Assembly: GCA_011503125.2 (NCBI GenBank)
Contig: WWBZ02000040.1
Span: 3,534,001 to 3,598,000 of the forward strand
DNA from: Botryosphaeria dothidea
Taxonomy: Eukaryota; Ascomycota; Dothideomycetes; Botryosphaeriales; Botryosphaeriaceae
Direction: 5' to 3'
Length of the DNA: 64,000 nucleotides
In this document: piece by piece, positions 13,431-25,446 of the stretch
How the letters are laid out: each line of letters opens with the position of its first letter
Position numbering within the stretch: the stretch's first letter is position 1
Position numbers and translations under genes: made by a program
Notes under the pieces: generated by a model
Database searches by the model: none
Told to the model about the DNA's origin: nothing
What the model saw: only the letters and a program-made list of their open reading frames with translations

Positions 13431-13941
13431 ATGTCGAAGGCTTATGAGGGTCAAGATCTCAACAAGCTTGCCCAACAAGCTGAAAACGATCTTAACAGCT
13501 ACACCGCAAAGACGGGCCAGACGGCCAGCATCAGCAGTACGTGCTTGCCATATCAACAGAGCATGGATCGGTTTGAGATTCGACGCTAATCTACGACTTA
13601 CAGCTGATGAATCCGGTGTCGACATTGCCCGTGCCCAGCAATTCCCTGGAGGTGATGTGAGGTACGGCTCAGCAGCTTCTGGGGCGGGTAACAACCGTGA
13701 GATCCCTCTCGAGGAGGGTGGCGACATCCAAAAGGGCACTGGCCGGTGAGTTGTAGTTCGGTGTCATGCTGAGAAGGAAGTAAGATACTAACGTCATCAC
13801 TGCAGTCTCACGAAGGCTGGAGACTTTGAGGGCGTCGGTGGTCCGGAAGACAAGGCCCGGCTCTACCGTGACGCCAACCCCGGCAACGATGATGTGACGG
13901 AGAACGCCCGCCAGGCTCCTGGCCGTGAGCCTAAGGCATAA
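13431..13941 (+). CDS. small hydrophilic, probably disordered protein
   Basis: Exons are 13431-13536, 13604-13745 and 13806-13941; both introns have clean GTACGT/GTGAGT donors and CAG acceptors, and the joined product is 127 residues. It has no Cys or Trp and no signal peptide or membrane segment, and is rich in Gly, Asp, Glu, Asn, Gln and Lys. The C-terminal half reads GDFEGVGGPEDKARLYRDAN, then GNDDVTENARQAPGREPKA. The intact frame across two introns supports a real gene. The composition resembles stress or conidial hydrophilins, but that is an analogy; I do not recognise a family with a known function. Confidence 0.75.
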
Positions 13942-15663
13942 GGGATGTTCGACTCAGGGATTATACTTGCATTGAGGCATTGAGTGCCTTATGATACGGA
14001 GTACGGGATTGCGGAAATGGCATGATCGGCCAAGAGGCCATTGTATTAGTAGCATGATAACGTGAATGACATTCGATTGGCAAGACTCAGACAAGGCGGC
14101 AAGTCATTTACTGTTTCACATTTCGAACGCCTTGAAGGGCTTGAGAAGACGTCTGCATGTTGTCCTGATTCAAACCGAATCCGTCAAATGTTGATCGTCG
14201 GGATGGACCCCCCGCAGGTCTGCACGGGCCCTCCGCATCCTCTTGCCAACACCCTGCACCATCCTCTCCTGGACATGAATGCATCCACATCGCCCGCCAG
14301 GAAGCTTTCGCCTACGCACCATCGCTTGCCTTACCAAACAGATTACGCGTATCTCATCTCCTCTTCGAACTTGGCTTCTGCAGCAGCGATGGCCATCTCA
14401 GCATCTATCCGTTCCGCCAGTTACTGATCTCGGCTCTGTCCATCTGCTTTGGAGCTGCCTCACTGGTCCCCGTTCCCGCTCTCGTGGCGCGACATTCACC
14501 CGGGACAGCCTTGTCTCTTTCAACCATCATCTTCTTCCCACGCGAGCTTTTCCGTCGCGCCGGCTAGCCCACAGCCGGGAATGTTACACAAGCTGCAAGC
14601 CGTGTTTCTTTTTCCCTCCATTACCTCGGACGTGGGGCAACCCAAAGGGCACGACAACCTGGGTCTCCTCGCACATACGGAAGACCCGACGCCCAGATAC
14701 TCACTGAGTCGTGCAAAGTCCACTATTCCCAGCACACTAAGGAACAACACCTTGTCATCAGGCCCCAGGCGGCGATGCTCCCGTCGGGCCCCCCTTCCCT
14801 TCAGACCTGTCGCGGCAACGACGCCGCATCCTCTACCAAAACGTCCTTAGCACCTTGTCAGCTCCGGGCTTGGTGATGCGCGGCGGCAGCGGGGCACACT
14901 TCCCCACCCCGTAAGCAGGGCCGCGCGCGCCCGCAGCGCGAATCCTCGCCTCGGCCCTTTCGTTCTTAGTTGATGTGCGGTTTTTTGTCGTACCGTTTTC
15001 CCAAGCGGATCGTCTTGTCCTATCCGTACACATATACCAGCGCTACGTGTGGTTGGAACGCCTGAGAAGGATCATCACCGGTGCCTGTCGTTCCTTCTTC
15101 ACCCTGACACTAGTTTCTTTACTAATTGTGGAGCAAGCGGGTTACCGCGACGGGCGATGGCACCTACGTTTTGGGTTGGATTGACAGGGTCCTGGACGCG
15201 GAATGGCAGCTGGACCCTGGTGTTGTAAATGCTGATTCAGTCTGCGCTATTGCAGCAACGGCGCCGGTCTGGGATGGCTTGGGGGCCATTCCCTTTGCCC
15301 CGCCGTTCGACCCGCCAGAGATCAGCGCGCGGCCGAAGACGTGTCCTGGCAGATAACGCTTCGAATCGCGCCGCGTAGTTTGGAGTGATGATGAGGGCTG
15401 GACAGACAAGGATCAGCTCTTCTTGCTTATGCTTATCCTGTCTGACGCATGCCGATCGAGGGGCACAGTCCTGCTTTCGCATGGCGGGAGGGTGTGAAGG
15501 CAGGGACGAGCTAATGCTCGTGAAAGGAGCTCTTAGGTATGCTATTTATTTAGTCCATCCCGCTCGGCGTCCAGCGTCTTTCTCTTTCCTTTCCTCAGCT
15601 CATTCCTTGTCCAAACTTTCGATTGAGTGTTGATACGCTCTTCTCTACTCCTCTCCTCCAACT
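13942..15663. other. 1.7-kb intergenic region
   Basis: 3' flank of the small hydrophilic gene and promoter of the GMC oxidoreductase. Several short open frames on both strands have implausible composition. No RNA gene is recognised. Confidence 0.55.
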
Positions 15664-17535
15664 ATGGGCTCAGCCGTCAAGAATTTCGACTTCGTCGTCG
15701 TAGGCAGTACGCTCCTCCCCGTTCCCCACACAAATCCCCCCCCCCCCACCCCATTAACACACACGTCCTCCAGGCGGCCCCGCCGGCGCCACCCTCGCCG
15801 CGCGCCTCGCCAACACCGCCGCCGCGCCCAGCGTGCTGCTGCTCGAGGCCGGCGGCAACAACACCGAGCCCTCAAACCTGTACCTGGCCAACCGCTTCAC
15901 GACGCTGGCCACCGAGGGCATGAACTGGGGCTACAAGACCACGCCGCAGCAGCACCTCGGCGGCCGCGAGATCGACTACTCGCGCGGCAAGGGACTGGGC
16001 GGCTCCTCCGGCATCAACTTCGCCTGCTACACGGTGGGGCCGCGCGACGACTACGAGGAGTGGGCGCGCGCCGTCGGCGACGAGGCGTTCGGGTGGGAGG
16101 AGGCGCGGCGCCGGTACGACGCGCTGGAGGCGTACGATGCGGACGTGCCCGAGGGGTTCAGGCGGTTCGTCGCGCCGCGCAAGGAGGCGCACGGGGCGAA
16201 GGGCCCGCTGCAGGTCGAGTTTGCCAAGGGCTGGGAGTGGAGTGTGGAGGAGAACATGGCGGCCGCCGACGAGGCGATCGGGATGAAGACGAATTTGGAT
16301 ATCAACTCGGGCGATCCGCTGGGGATCGGGCTGGTGCCGTCGACGTCGAAGAACGGCATCAGGAGTACGGCGAAGACGGCGTTTCTGGCGGACCCGCCGG
16401 CGAATTTGACCATCTTGACGGATGCGTTGGTGGAGAGGGTGGTGTTTGAGGGGAAGAGGGCGGTGGGTGTGTTGTCGAATGGGGAGACTTGTGAGTTTTT
16501 TTCTTTCTTTTAATACGCTTCTTTTCCTTGCCCATTGCGTTTTTCCCCTCAATGCCTTTCTTTTTTTTTTTTTTTGCTGACGCTTCGGACATAGACTATG
16601 CGAACAAGGACGTCGTCCTTTCCGCCGGCGCCCTCGATACCCCCAAGATCCTCCTCCTCTCCGGCGTCGGCCCCGAGGAGGAGCTTTCCCGCCACGCCAT
16701 CCCCGCGGTCCACCACCTCCCGGGCGTGGGCAAGAACCTGCAGGACCACGTCTTCGTGTCGCTGGTCAAGCAGTTCGAGGAAGGCCTGATCGGGCGCCCG
16801 CAGCTCTTCAACGACGCCACCGCGCTGGCCGCCGCGCGCGAGCAGTTCGCCGCCGACCAGACGGGGCCGCTGTCCATCTTCTACAACTCGATCCTAATGG
16901 GTTGGCAGCAGGCGCCCGAGGTGTACGAGAGCAGCGAGTTCAAGGCGTTGCCCCTGGAGACGCAGGAGTACATACGCAAGCCGACCATTCCGTCGTTCGA
17001 GCATATTGGTCTCTGCCCGGCGATTCACCCCGCGGCGGATCCGAATGGCGAGTATTTGACGATTTTGACCATGCAAATGATCCCTCAGTCTACTGGCGAG
17101 GTGACGTTGCGGAGCACGGATCCAAAGGACCCGCCGCTGTGCGATCCGAAACTGTTCAGTCATCCGTTCGATCGGAGGAATATGATTGAGGCTGTGAGAA
17201 GGAGTTGGAGGGTCATGGAGGCGGAGCCGCTGGCGAAGCACGTCGTGGGCGATTTCAGCATGCCCAAGGGGCGCAGCGATGAGGAGATCTTCGACTACAT
17301 AAAAGAAGTGTGCATGACCACGTGGCACATGACGGGGACGGTCAAGATGGGGAAGGAGGGCGATGAGAGCGCGTGTGTGGATACGAGCTTCAGAGTGAAG
17401 GGTCTAGAGGGGCTGCGTGTTGTGGATAACAGCGTGCCGCCGTTCGTGTTGAACTGCCATGTTGTGAGCGTGGCGTATTTGATGGGCGAGACGGCGGCGG
17501 ACAAGATCGTTGCGGAGTATGGGCTGGATAAATGA
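15664..17535 (+). CDS. GMC (glucose-methanol-choline) FAD oxidoreductase
   Basis: Exons are 15664-15706, 15774-16490 and 16595-17535; the product is 566 residues. The FAD-binding motif VVVGSGPAGATLAARL sits within 25 residues of the start and spans intron 1, which contains a C-run. GMC signature 1 is RGKGLGGSSGINFACYTVG and signature 2 is SAGALDTPKILLLSG. Near the C-terminus the putative catalytic histidine is in TTWHMTGTVKMG and the partner position is in NCHVVSVAYLMGE. No signal peptide is present, so the enzyme is likely intracellular, unlike secreted aryl-alcohol or glucose oxidases. It oxidises an alcohol at the flavin; choline-type or aryl-alcohol-type substrates are possible but not decided by the sequence. 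Intron 2 contains a long T-run before a TGCTGAC branch site. Confidence 0.92.
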
Positions 17536-18463
17536 GAAAGACTTAGAGCGGTAGACAGCGGGTGTGGGAAGAAGTCTGTAGATGCTGTTTCCTTAGCGAG
17601 GCGCATTCTGTTCTAGAGGCAATTGACATTGAATTGGAATTTGATATGGGTTTCTTATCTACATGTCTTCGATTCGTATGCAGATTCCTTCTCTTGTTCC
17701 TACATCCCACTTTTCATCGTCCCCACCCAATGGCAATCCCATCTTAACCCACAACCCTTTTCCTTCGGCCTCATTCATGGCTGCATATACGGCCAGACAG
17801 TACGATACATATAGATGACAGGCCTGCATACTGTGCTGCATAGGAAGTGTCCTGGGAATAGGACATGACGTTGAGGTCCAGCCACTCCGTCCTGCCGCAC
17901 GGAGCCATGTGCCGATCGGATTGCCGGTTTGGGTATACGATTTACTGGAGTCATGTGATTGTGAGAAGTTGAGGATTCTCCGCTACCAGCTTTAGGTAGC
18001 CAAGTATATAGTGCTGCCCGTCTATACGGTCGTGCTGGCAGTGAATACCTTCTCATTCCTACCACACGAGTTTTCAATTACCGGACTTGCGAAATGAGGT
18101 GTCAGATGCTTGAATAATTTTTTACCAGGTCAAAACCTTGGGCCTCGGTATGCGGCTTGTCCACACGCCCTAGTCTTGCCATGTTCGGGAGTGCATGCCA
18201 CATACAGGAGCTCAGGCACTCCACACTCGACTGCATGGAGACGTGGCGGCGATGACTGTGATGTGGAATGTTGCTTAGTCAAAGCTTCTCTGGCAACTCC
18301 ACTCATCGATAATCTTCGCCGAACACCGACATCGCCTCCACCTATCAGCGCGACTTCAGATCCCGCCATAAAATTGCCCGCCTTTCCCCGCAGACCATGC
18401 CTGTGCCCGATGGACGACTGAGCATACGTACTGCGAGGTAGTGCTCCAGCACCCAGCGCAACC
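17536..18463. other. intergenic, tandem genes
   Basis: 3' flank of the GMC gene and promoter of cnxABC. Short open frames only; nothing recognised. Confidence 0.6.
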
Positions 18464-21400
18464 ATGGCCGGACACATTGTGCGCGCCCGCGCCCAGGCCC
18501 TGCGCACTCCAAATGCCGCCGCCAGACGCCCGCATGCACTCGGTGGCAAGCCTATACCGCGTGCACAATCCTACCGGAGCATTGCCACGCGCAGGATCAC
18601 GACCGCTGCCGTGGCACCCGAGCCCGCTCTCGATGTCCCCGGCCCACAGGTCGAATTTCCGGTTCCACCGCGCAGCCGCAGAGAGGCAATCAAGCAGGCG
18701 AAGCCCTTCTCGGAATTCCTGACCGATACCTTCAGCCGCCAGCATGACTACCTGCGCATCAGCATCACCGAGCGCTGCAATTTGCGCTGCCTATACTGCA
18801 TGCCAGAGGGTATGTTGCTTCCCCGACAAGAGCTCTGCAACATCTGCCGCCGCTAACTGCACAAAACTTCCACAGAGGGCGTACCACTTTCCCCGGCCGA
18901 CCACTTGCTCACGACCCCCGAAATCTTCTACATCTCGTCCCTGTTCGTGAATCAAGGCGTCAACAAGATCCGACTGACTGGCGGCGAGCCCACGGTGCGG
19001 CGCGACATCCTGCCTCTGATGCGGTCGATCGGGTCCCTGCGCTCCAAAGGCCTGCGCGAGCTCGCCATAACCACGAACGGCATATCGCTGCACCGCAAGC
19101 TGGACAGCATGGTGGAGTCGGGCCTGACGGGCATCAACCTCAGCCTGGACACGCTGGACCCGTTCCAGTTCCAGATCATGACGCGCCGCAAAGGCTTCGA
19201 CGCCGTCATGAAGAGCATCGATCGCGTGCTCGAGATGAAGCGGCTGGGCGCGCCGGTGAAGCTGAAGATCAATTGCGTCGTCATGCGCGGCCTGAACGAC
19301 CGCGAGATCGTGCCCTTCGTCGAGCTGGGCCGCGAGAAGGACGTCGAGGTGCGCTTCATCGAGTACATGCCGTTCGACGGGAACAAGTGGAACAAGAAGA
19401 AGATGATGTCGTACCAGGAGATGCTGGACGTCATTCGAGCCAAGTATCCCGGCGTGCGGCCGGTGAAGGGGCATAAGAACGATACCAGCAAGACTTGGGA
19501 GGTGCCCGGCTTCGTCGGAAAGATTGGCTTCATCACGAGCATGACGCACAATTTCTGTGGGACTTGCAACAGGCTGCGCATCACGAGCGATGGCAATCTG
19601 AAGGTCTGCCTGTTTGGCAACACGGAGGTGTCGCTGCGGGACATCATGAGGAAAGACAACGAGGGCAAGCCGATTGATGAAGAGGCGTTCGAAGCCATTA
19701 AAGAGGTCGAGATGAACAGGCAGCAAGGCCTGCTAGGTGAAGGCTTGAATCCCGACTGGAGTGAACGGGAGAGAGAGCTCCTCGAAGTCATCGGGGCTGC
19801 TGTTAAACGGAAGAAGGCCAAGCATGCCGGCATGGGCGAGCTCGAAAACATGAAGAACAGGCCTATGATTCTAATCGGTGGGTAAAGGTCTTTTTTGTCC
19901 GTACACGGCTTTTGGTGACGGATTGTATATGAGTCACGCGGAGTTTTTTGTTTTCTGGTCTTTGGATACTACCAGGGAGCATCTGGCGGCGTTATCTTGA
20001 TCATGTCCACATATGCGAAAGCGTCACTTCTGCAGTCGCTTCCAAATCGAAGCTCTTGTTGCACCAACCGCCCATTTACATGTGCTGAGTGTGAACGGCT
20101 CGCTAATGGATGATACAGATGAACAACGCCCCAACTACTCACCTTTCACTACACAGAGCTTACCAAGAACTGGTCCAAGCCATTCCACACAACCATGGAA
20201 ATTCATCCCCCACCATCTCCTTAGCATTGGCTCATCCAGCGCCGGTATCCGATACTTCTCATCCTCAACACGACAGCTCTCCCGCCACAACAACCCATTT
20301 ACCGAAGACCAACAACGCGATGAAGAGGAAGATGAAGAGTACGACGACGAAGAGCACGACAACGACGAAGAGGCCGCCGCCGCGGCGACGCCGAAGCTCA
20401 CGCACGTCAACCAGAACGGCACGGCGCACATGGTGTCGGTGGGCGGCAAGCGGGCGACGCGCCGCATCGCCGTCGCCGTCGCCAGCGTGCGCTTCTCCAG
20501 GCCCGGCCCGCTGCGCCTCATCCGCGCCAACGCGGTCAAGAAGGGCGACGTGCTCAGCGTCGCGCGCATCGCCGGCATCATGGCCAGCAAGGCCACGCCG
20601 TCCGTCATCCCGCTGTGCCACACCGTCAACATCACGCACGCCGAGGTCGAGGCCGGCCTGGTCGAGCCGCCGCCCGCGCCCGAGGACGCCGCGTTCGACG
20701 GCTCGCCCGAGGCGTGGCGGGAGCGGCGGCGGCGGGCGAGGGAGGAGCGGAGGCAGGAGGAGGTGGGAGGGGAAGGAGAAGGGGAAGGGGAAGGGGAAGA
20801 AGAGCTCGACCGCGACTTCGCGGCGCTGCGGCGCAGCACCAACGCGCGGCGCTACGCGAGCAGCCACTTCGCGCCGGGCGACTGCCGCGCGGTCGCGGAC
20901 CGGGCGGCGTATCCGTTCGGCGGCGTGCTGCTGACGGCGCGCGTCGAGACGGTAGGGCCGACGGGCGTGGAGATGGACGCGCTGATGGCGGCGAGCGCGG
21001 CGGCGCTGACCGTGTTCGACATGTGCAAGGCGGTGGACCGGGCGATGCGGATCGAGAACGCGCGGGTGGTGTTGAAGACGGGCGGGAGGAGCGGCGACTG
21101 GGTCGATGCGGGATGGTTGTACGCGCGGGCGGGCGTGGCGAGGCGGAAGGAGTTGGAGGGCGTGATGGCGTGGAAGGGGGACTTGGAGGCCGGCGTGAAG
21201 GATGGGAAGAAATGGTGGAAGAAATGCTTTAGGGTGCTGACGAGGGCTGGGTTTGACGAGAATAAGGCGCAGGAGCTGTTGCGGTGGATTAAGGATGGGA
21301 CTATGGGGGTGGCGGGTGTGAAGGGGGAGGGGGAGGGCGGGGACGAGGGTGGTGAGGGTGGTGGTGGTGGTGGTGAGGCGGTGCGGGTGGATGAAGATGA

Positions 21401-23006
21401 GGAGCCGCTTTGGGAGGGCGAGAGCGATGGAGGCAAGATCGACTTTGAGGATTCGACGGAGAAAACCAGTGAGGAGTCGAGCTTGGGCAAAGAGCAGGCG
21501 TCTCAGGCGACTGAACAACCTCGAAACATGCCAGCATCAAGCCCCGTGTCAACACCGCAATCGACAGCCGAAACAGCAGCGAAGAAGGAATCGCGGACCA
21601 AGAAGCCCAGTTTGGACGCTAGCCAGACACCTCAGACGACGCAGCAATCTCCCCAGGACGTTCCGGCGTCGAGTTCCCAGCCCGCGAGGCAATCAACACT
21701 GCCGGCAGCGGCAGAACAAAGTCCTCAGCCCGCACCAGAGACGTCTGCACCACCAGCTCTTGAAGAAGATCCAGAGTATATCGAAGCAAGGAACATCGCG
21801 AAAGTCATCGCCGCAGTCGAGGAGCGGAACGAACCGCTGGTGCTGACGCCGGCAATGATCCGTAAGATGTCGGCCACGGACATCTTCGCCGACGACGAGC
21901 TCCGCAGCCAAAAGTACCGCGGCATGGCGACCGAAGAGGCCAAGAACGACAGCCAGCCGGCAGCAGAAGAAGCGACGCCCGAAGATCGAGCCGTAGCGCT
22001 CGACTTTGCAATCAAGTCCCACCAAGTCCTCATGGTGAAGAAGCAGATGGAGTTGGAACGCGACGCCGCCGAGCCTTCACGACAACACGCGACGGAAGAG
22101 GAAACAGACGTGGACGAAGACGACGACGACGACGACGACGCCGCCGCCGCCTCCACGCCGCCTCCACCCCTGTCCATCCACGACCTGAAGAAAGACCGCC
22201 CCAATGGCAGCGGCCGCGTCCTGCCCACCGACATCGAGCCCACGCCGGAGGAGGCGGCGCTCGCGCAGAAGTCGACCGCGCCGCCGCCGTGGGAGACGAT
22301 GTCGCCCGGCCCGGCGCGCGTCAAGGCGGAGCGCCAGTGGCGCCGCGACCAGGAGTGGAACGCGCGCATGGAGCGGCTCGCCGCACTCGAGCGGCGCGCC
22401 GAGGAGGCGAGGAGGCGGCCGCAGTACAGCAGGCACTGGCTCCGGGCGCGCGGGGGCGGGAGGCGGATGATGCGCAAGGTCGAGCTGGCGGCGCGGATCG
22501 GCGTGCACGATGCCGAGCACGACGTGCTGAGGTGGGAGCCGCCGGGGCTGGATGGCGGGGCGGAGGACGAGGCGAGCAATGTGGATTTGAGGCGCAGTTG
22601 GGGGCGGTTTGTAAAGACGGAGCTGCCGCCGGAGAATTCGAGGGAGAAGGGCGTGCCGAGGAAGTATAGAATGAGGCATGCGGTGGCGAGGGAGAAGGAG
22701 CAGTTGAAGAGGGCGATGGGGCGGGTGGACTATAACGAGTGGACGCTGTTGACGTTTATCAAGGGGAAGAGGGAGAGGAGGTGGGACAGGGAGAGGGCGG
22801 TGCGGGAGGAAGAGGAGAAGTCGAATGAGCAGGCGAGGGAAGCTCTGGGCCTTTGGGATCATCTGGCGGGTGAGGATGAGTTCGTGGAAGAGGAGAATGA
22901 GGGGCTGGAGGAGGGAGAGGAGAGGGGAAGGAAGGAGTTGTTGGAGGAGGCCGGACGGGACTACATGGAGAAATGGTATCAGGATATTAAGAAAGCAAGA
23001 GGATGA
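18464..23006 (+). CDS. cnxABC: CnxABC: fused MoaA-MoaC (MOCS1-type) molybdopterin precursor synthase, with long C-terminal extension
   Basis: Converts GTP to cyclic pyranopterin monophosphate, the first step of molybdenum cofactor synthesis, expected in mitochondria. Exons are 18464-18809, 18876-19881 and probably 20036-23006 (1440 residues). The N-terminus is Arg-rich without acidic residues, like a mitochondrial presequence. The radical-SAM motif CNLRCLYC (Cys105, 109, 112), [11 protein letters not shown] and the second iron-sulphur site [19 protein letters not shown] define the MoaA half. The MoaC half (about 20397-21102) shows [43 protein letters not shown] and DMCKA. An acidic/Arg-rich insertion of about 90 residues splits the MoaC domain. 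About 630 charged residues without a recognised domain follow it. The acceptor at 20035 is inferred from phase; a more downstream acceptor is possible. Confidence 0.9.
19882..20035 (+). promoter_or_regulatory. cnxABC intron 2; donor overlaps Gly-Gly-stop (candidate retained intron)
   Basis: The donor GTAAAG begins inside the last codon of GGT-GGG-TAA. If the intron is kept, the MoaA part ends exactly in Gly-Gly at 19882 with a stop at 19883-19885, and the MoaC frame has an in-frame ATG at 20013, inside the intron. If it is removed, the frame runs on into MoaC. Human MOCS1 also makes an unspliced form with a C-terminal double glycine and a spliced fusion form, so the arrangement may be regulatory. 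Confidence 0.55.
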
Positions 23007-24221
23007 AGCAGGATTGCGAAGGTTCGTTGGTCTGGTCTGTACTATACAGTATTTCCTCTCTGTTCAAAAGTTTTGTTTTGTTTATTCCTTCGTTCGGATG
23101 GTAGAAGAACCATTAGATGTACAATCAGTTGCGCAGTGGAGTATGTACAATAGCGGGCGTGAGAAAGTGATGCGGCTTCACTGCTCACGAATATACGACA
23201 TCTCAATGTCCGCCAGATCGGACTTGGCTGTTGCAACACTCGTAGACGCAGAGCTCTCTTCTACGTGAATGCCAAAAAGTGACGTCGCTTGGAAATAAGC
23301 CCAACCTCGGTGTCGTCCCAGACAAGGGCTCTTCCTTCCGCCCCTCCCGCCGCCGTGCATGCCTACCCCCGGCAACCTGAACGCGCTGGCGGCCCCTCTG
23401 TCCCGAAAGCCCGGATCTTGCGCGCGCATGCACGACTGCCGGACCCATCCCGGCAGATGCGCGGTCACGATGTTGCATCTGCGGCTTGCGACGCTGCATG
23501 CACGCAATTGCAAATACCTCTTCTCGGCTGCTCATGTCTTATCCCCGCCACGGGCAGACGTGTTCAGCATGTTGACTCGCAACAAGGTTTGCCGACAGGA
23601 TGATGGCGGTTTCGGGGGTTTTTTCCTTCCTTTCGAAAGTAGGCGAGAAACATGCAGGTGCCGTGTCCTAATTCGGCAAGCCGGCGCCGCAGAGCTAGGA
23701 ACACTTGGCTGGCCAGTGACGTCGGTTACAGTGAGGCTCACGGCGCGGCTGGTGCGGTCTCCTCCTTCGGCGGAGCTTCGCCCGGAAATGTTTGGATTTT
23801 GGGAAGGGAGAAAGGACGGGTGAAGAGGCGGCGGGGCATGGGTCGTGCGTTGGTCGTTGCTATTGCTTTTTTCTGCTCCTCCGAAGCAGCGGTCTGGAGC
23901 CTATCGCAGCTTCGGCATTTGCAACATGCCGTTCCCGTGGGGACTCGGCGTATTCGGCTGGATGGAGATGTGCAGGGAGGTTATTAGGCAGTATTCTGAG
24001 ACCAAGCTCTTCAGCAGAATTCGCCGAGACAGCTGCACTTCATGGTCTTTTGGCATACATAGAGATGTATTAGTCGTCACTTCCTTGTAACGATGATATC
24101 GAGTCACAAAACTAAGCATGCATCATTGAAAACATTGAACGTGAAGATTCCCATCATGATAAGCTGTTCCAATGCGCCGCAGCCATTGTATTCCCATTGC
24201 AAGCTCTCGGGGCCAGGCCCC
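23007..24221. other. 1.2-kb intergenic region between convergent genes
   Basis: 3' flanks of cnxABC and of the small secreted protein gene. Short open frames on both strands have no protein-like character. Confidence 0.6.
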
Positions 24222-24821
24222 CTACCAGATTGCGCCAATGAGCTGGGCGACAAAGTTTCCAATCGGGCCTGTGATTGGCACTTGTCGTTCCTTCAACTTG
24301 TCGCCGGGGTTGTTGACCTGGTCAAAGGTCAAAGCGCCGACGAGGACGGTGGTCAGAGACTCAGGTCCTTGGCTAACGAGCAGTCCGACATCCTTCAAGG
24401 TGCGGTCCAGCAGGCTCGGAGGGAGAAGAGCGAGACTATCACGTCCATGAGCCAATGAGGGATACAAAGAGGGCGCAGTGATGAAGCACTTACGGAACAA
24501 CGTAATCGTCAGATACGGTCGACTGGCCGGTGGACGTATCGAATTGACCAAACTGTGCGTGGACGGGACCAAGGAGGCCTCCGCTCGGGTTGCTGATGAA
24601 CATGGAGCTGTCCTGGTTGATTAGACCAGACAGTTCCTCCGGAATTGCCACTCTGAGCAGGTATCGAAATCAGTTCATGTAAGACTAATTGGCGCGAGTG
24701 TAGCAGTAACGTACGGGACTTGATAGGTCTGGAGGCTCTCTGAACCAGACGAAGCCGTTTGAGACGTTGGCAGGGCCGCCGCAAGGACGGGCAGAATCAC
24801 GGGCAGGATTGAGAATCGCAT
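24222..24821 (-). CDS. small secreted cysteine-free protein, 159 residues
   Basis: Three exons on the minus strand: 24821-24715, 24652-24494 and 24435-24222, joined by introns of 62 and 58 bases with GTACGT and GTAAGT donors; both introns fall after the second base of a Pro codon. The product starts with a clear signal peptide (MRFSILPVILPVLAAALPTS). The mature part contains IPEELSGLINQDSSMFISNP, GGLLGPVHAQFGQFDTSTGQ and VGALTFDQVNNPGDKLKERQ, and ends in NFVAQLIGAIW. No cysteine is present, unlike most effectors, and there is no membrane segment after the signal. I do not recognise a family. The gene is easily missed because no single frame is long. Confidence 0.8.
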
Positions 24822-24910
24822 GATGTGGATAATTGTGAGATTGGGTGGACGAGTTATTGACGAGTCAATGAGATGACAGCGGCTTTAATGCAAGACGAGA
24901 TCTATCAAAA

Positions 24911-24935
24911 GATGATGATGATGATGATGATGATG
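24911..24935. repeat. (GAT)n trinucleotide microsatellite
   Basis: Eight consecutive GAT units in the promoter region of the small secreted protein gene. Confidence 0.9.
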
Positions 24936-25431
24936 TCCCATAAGCATACGTAGGGAGCTCGGACAGTGACAGCGATGAGATCTACAGCACAAGCCCGAGT
25001 CCAAGGCGCAGACGGGTTAGCATGCTAGTGGGTAGACTCCAGACCAAATTGGGGGATCAGCACAGAGCGGGTACTCCGAATTTCCTTCTCGAGAAGATCG
25101 AGATTCGAAAAAGGGTGCGTTGTCCGTGCTGAGCGTCAACCGGGCCGGGATGAGTCGGTGGTGGCGGGCTGGAAGAATAAGGCTCGGCGCCAACGAGGCT
25201 CGGGTAACTGCAAGGGGAAAGGCAAGGCAAGAGCCAATGAGGCTTAAGGTTGCTGTCATCGCCGGCGCTGTCACTGGCTCCATCAGTGGCTGCAGGTGAG
25301 CCAAGGGAGGTGCTGGGCGCCACCGGGGGCCTGAGGAGCGGAGAGGCGGTGGAGATGGCGGCATGATGTGGAGAAGCACAGTGACATCGGCTTGCGGGAT
25401 GTTTTTCCTGGATGTTGTTGATCTTTCGGGA

Positions 25432-25446
25432 GGGGGGGGGGGGGGG
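25432..25446. repeat. poly-G tract
   Basis: A run of 15 G residues in non-coding DNA; its length may be inaccurate. Confidence 0.85.

Noticed and set aside
20265..21518. 417-codon open frame opposite the MoaC domain
   Set aside because: Mirror of a GC-rich coding region; the plus strand carries unmistakable MoaC motifs.
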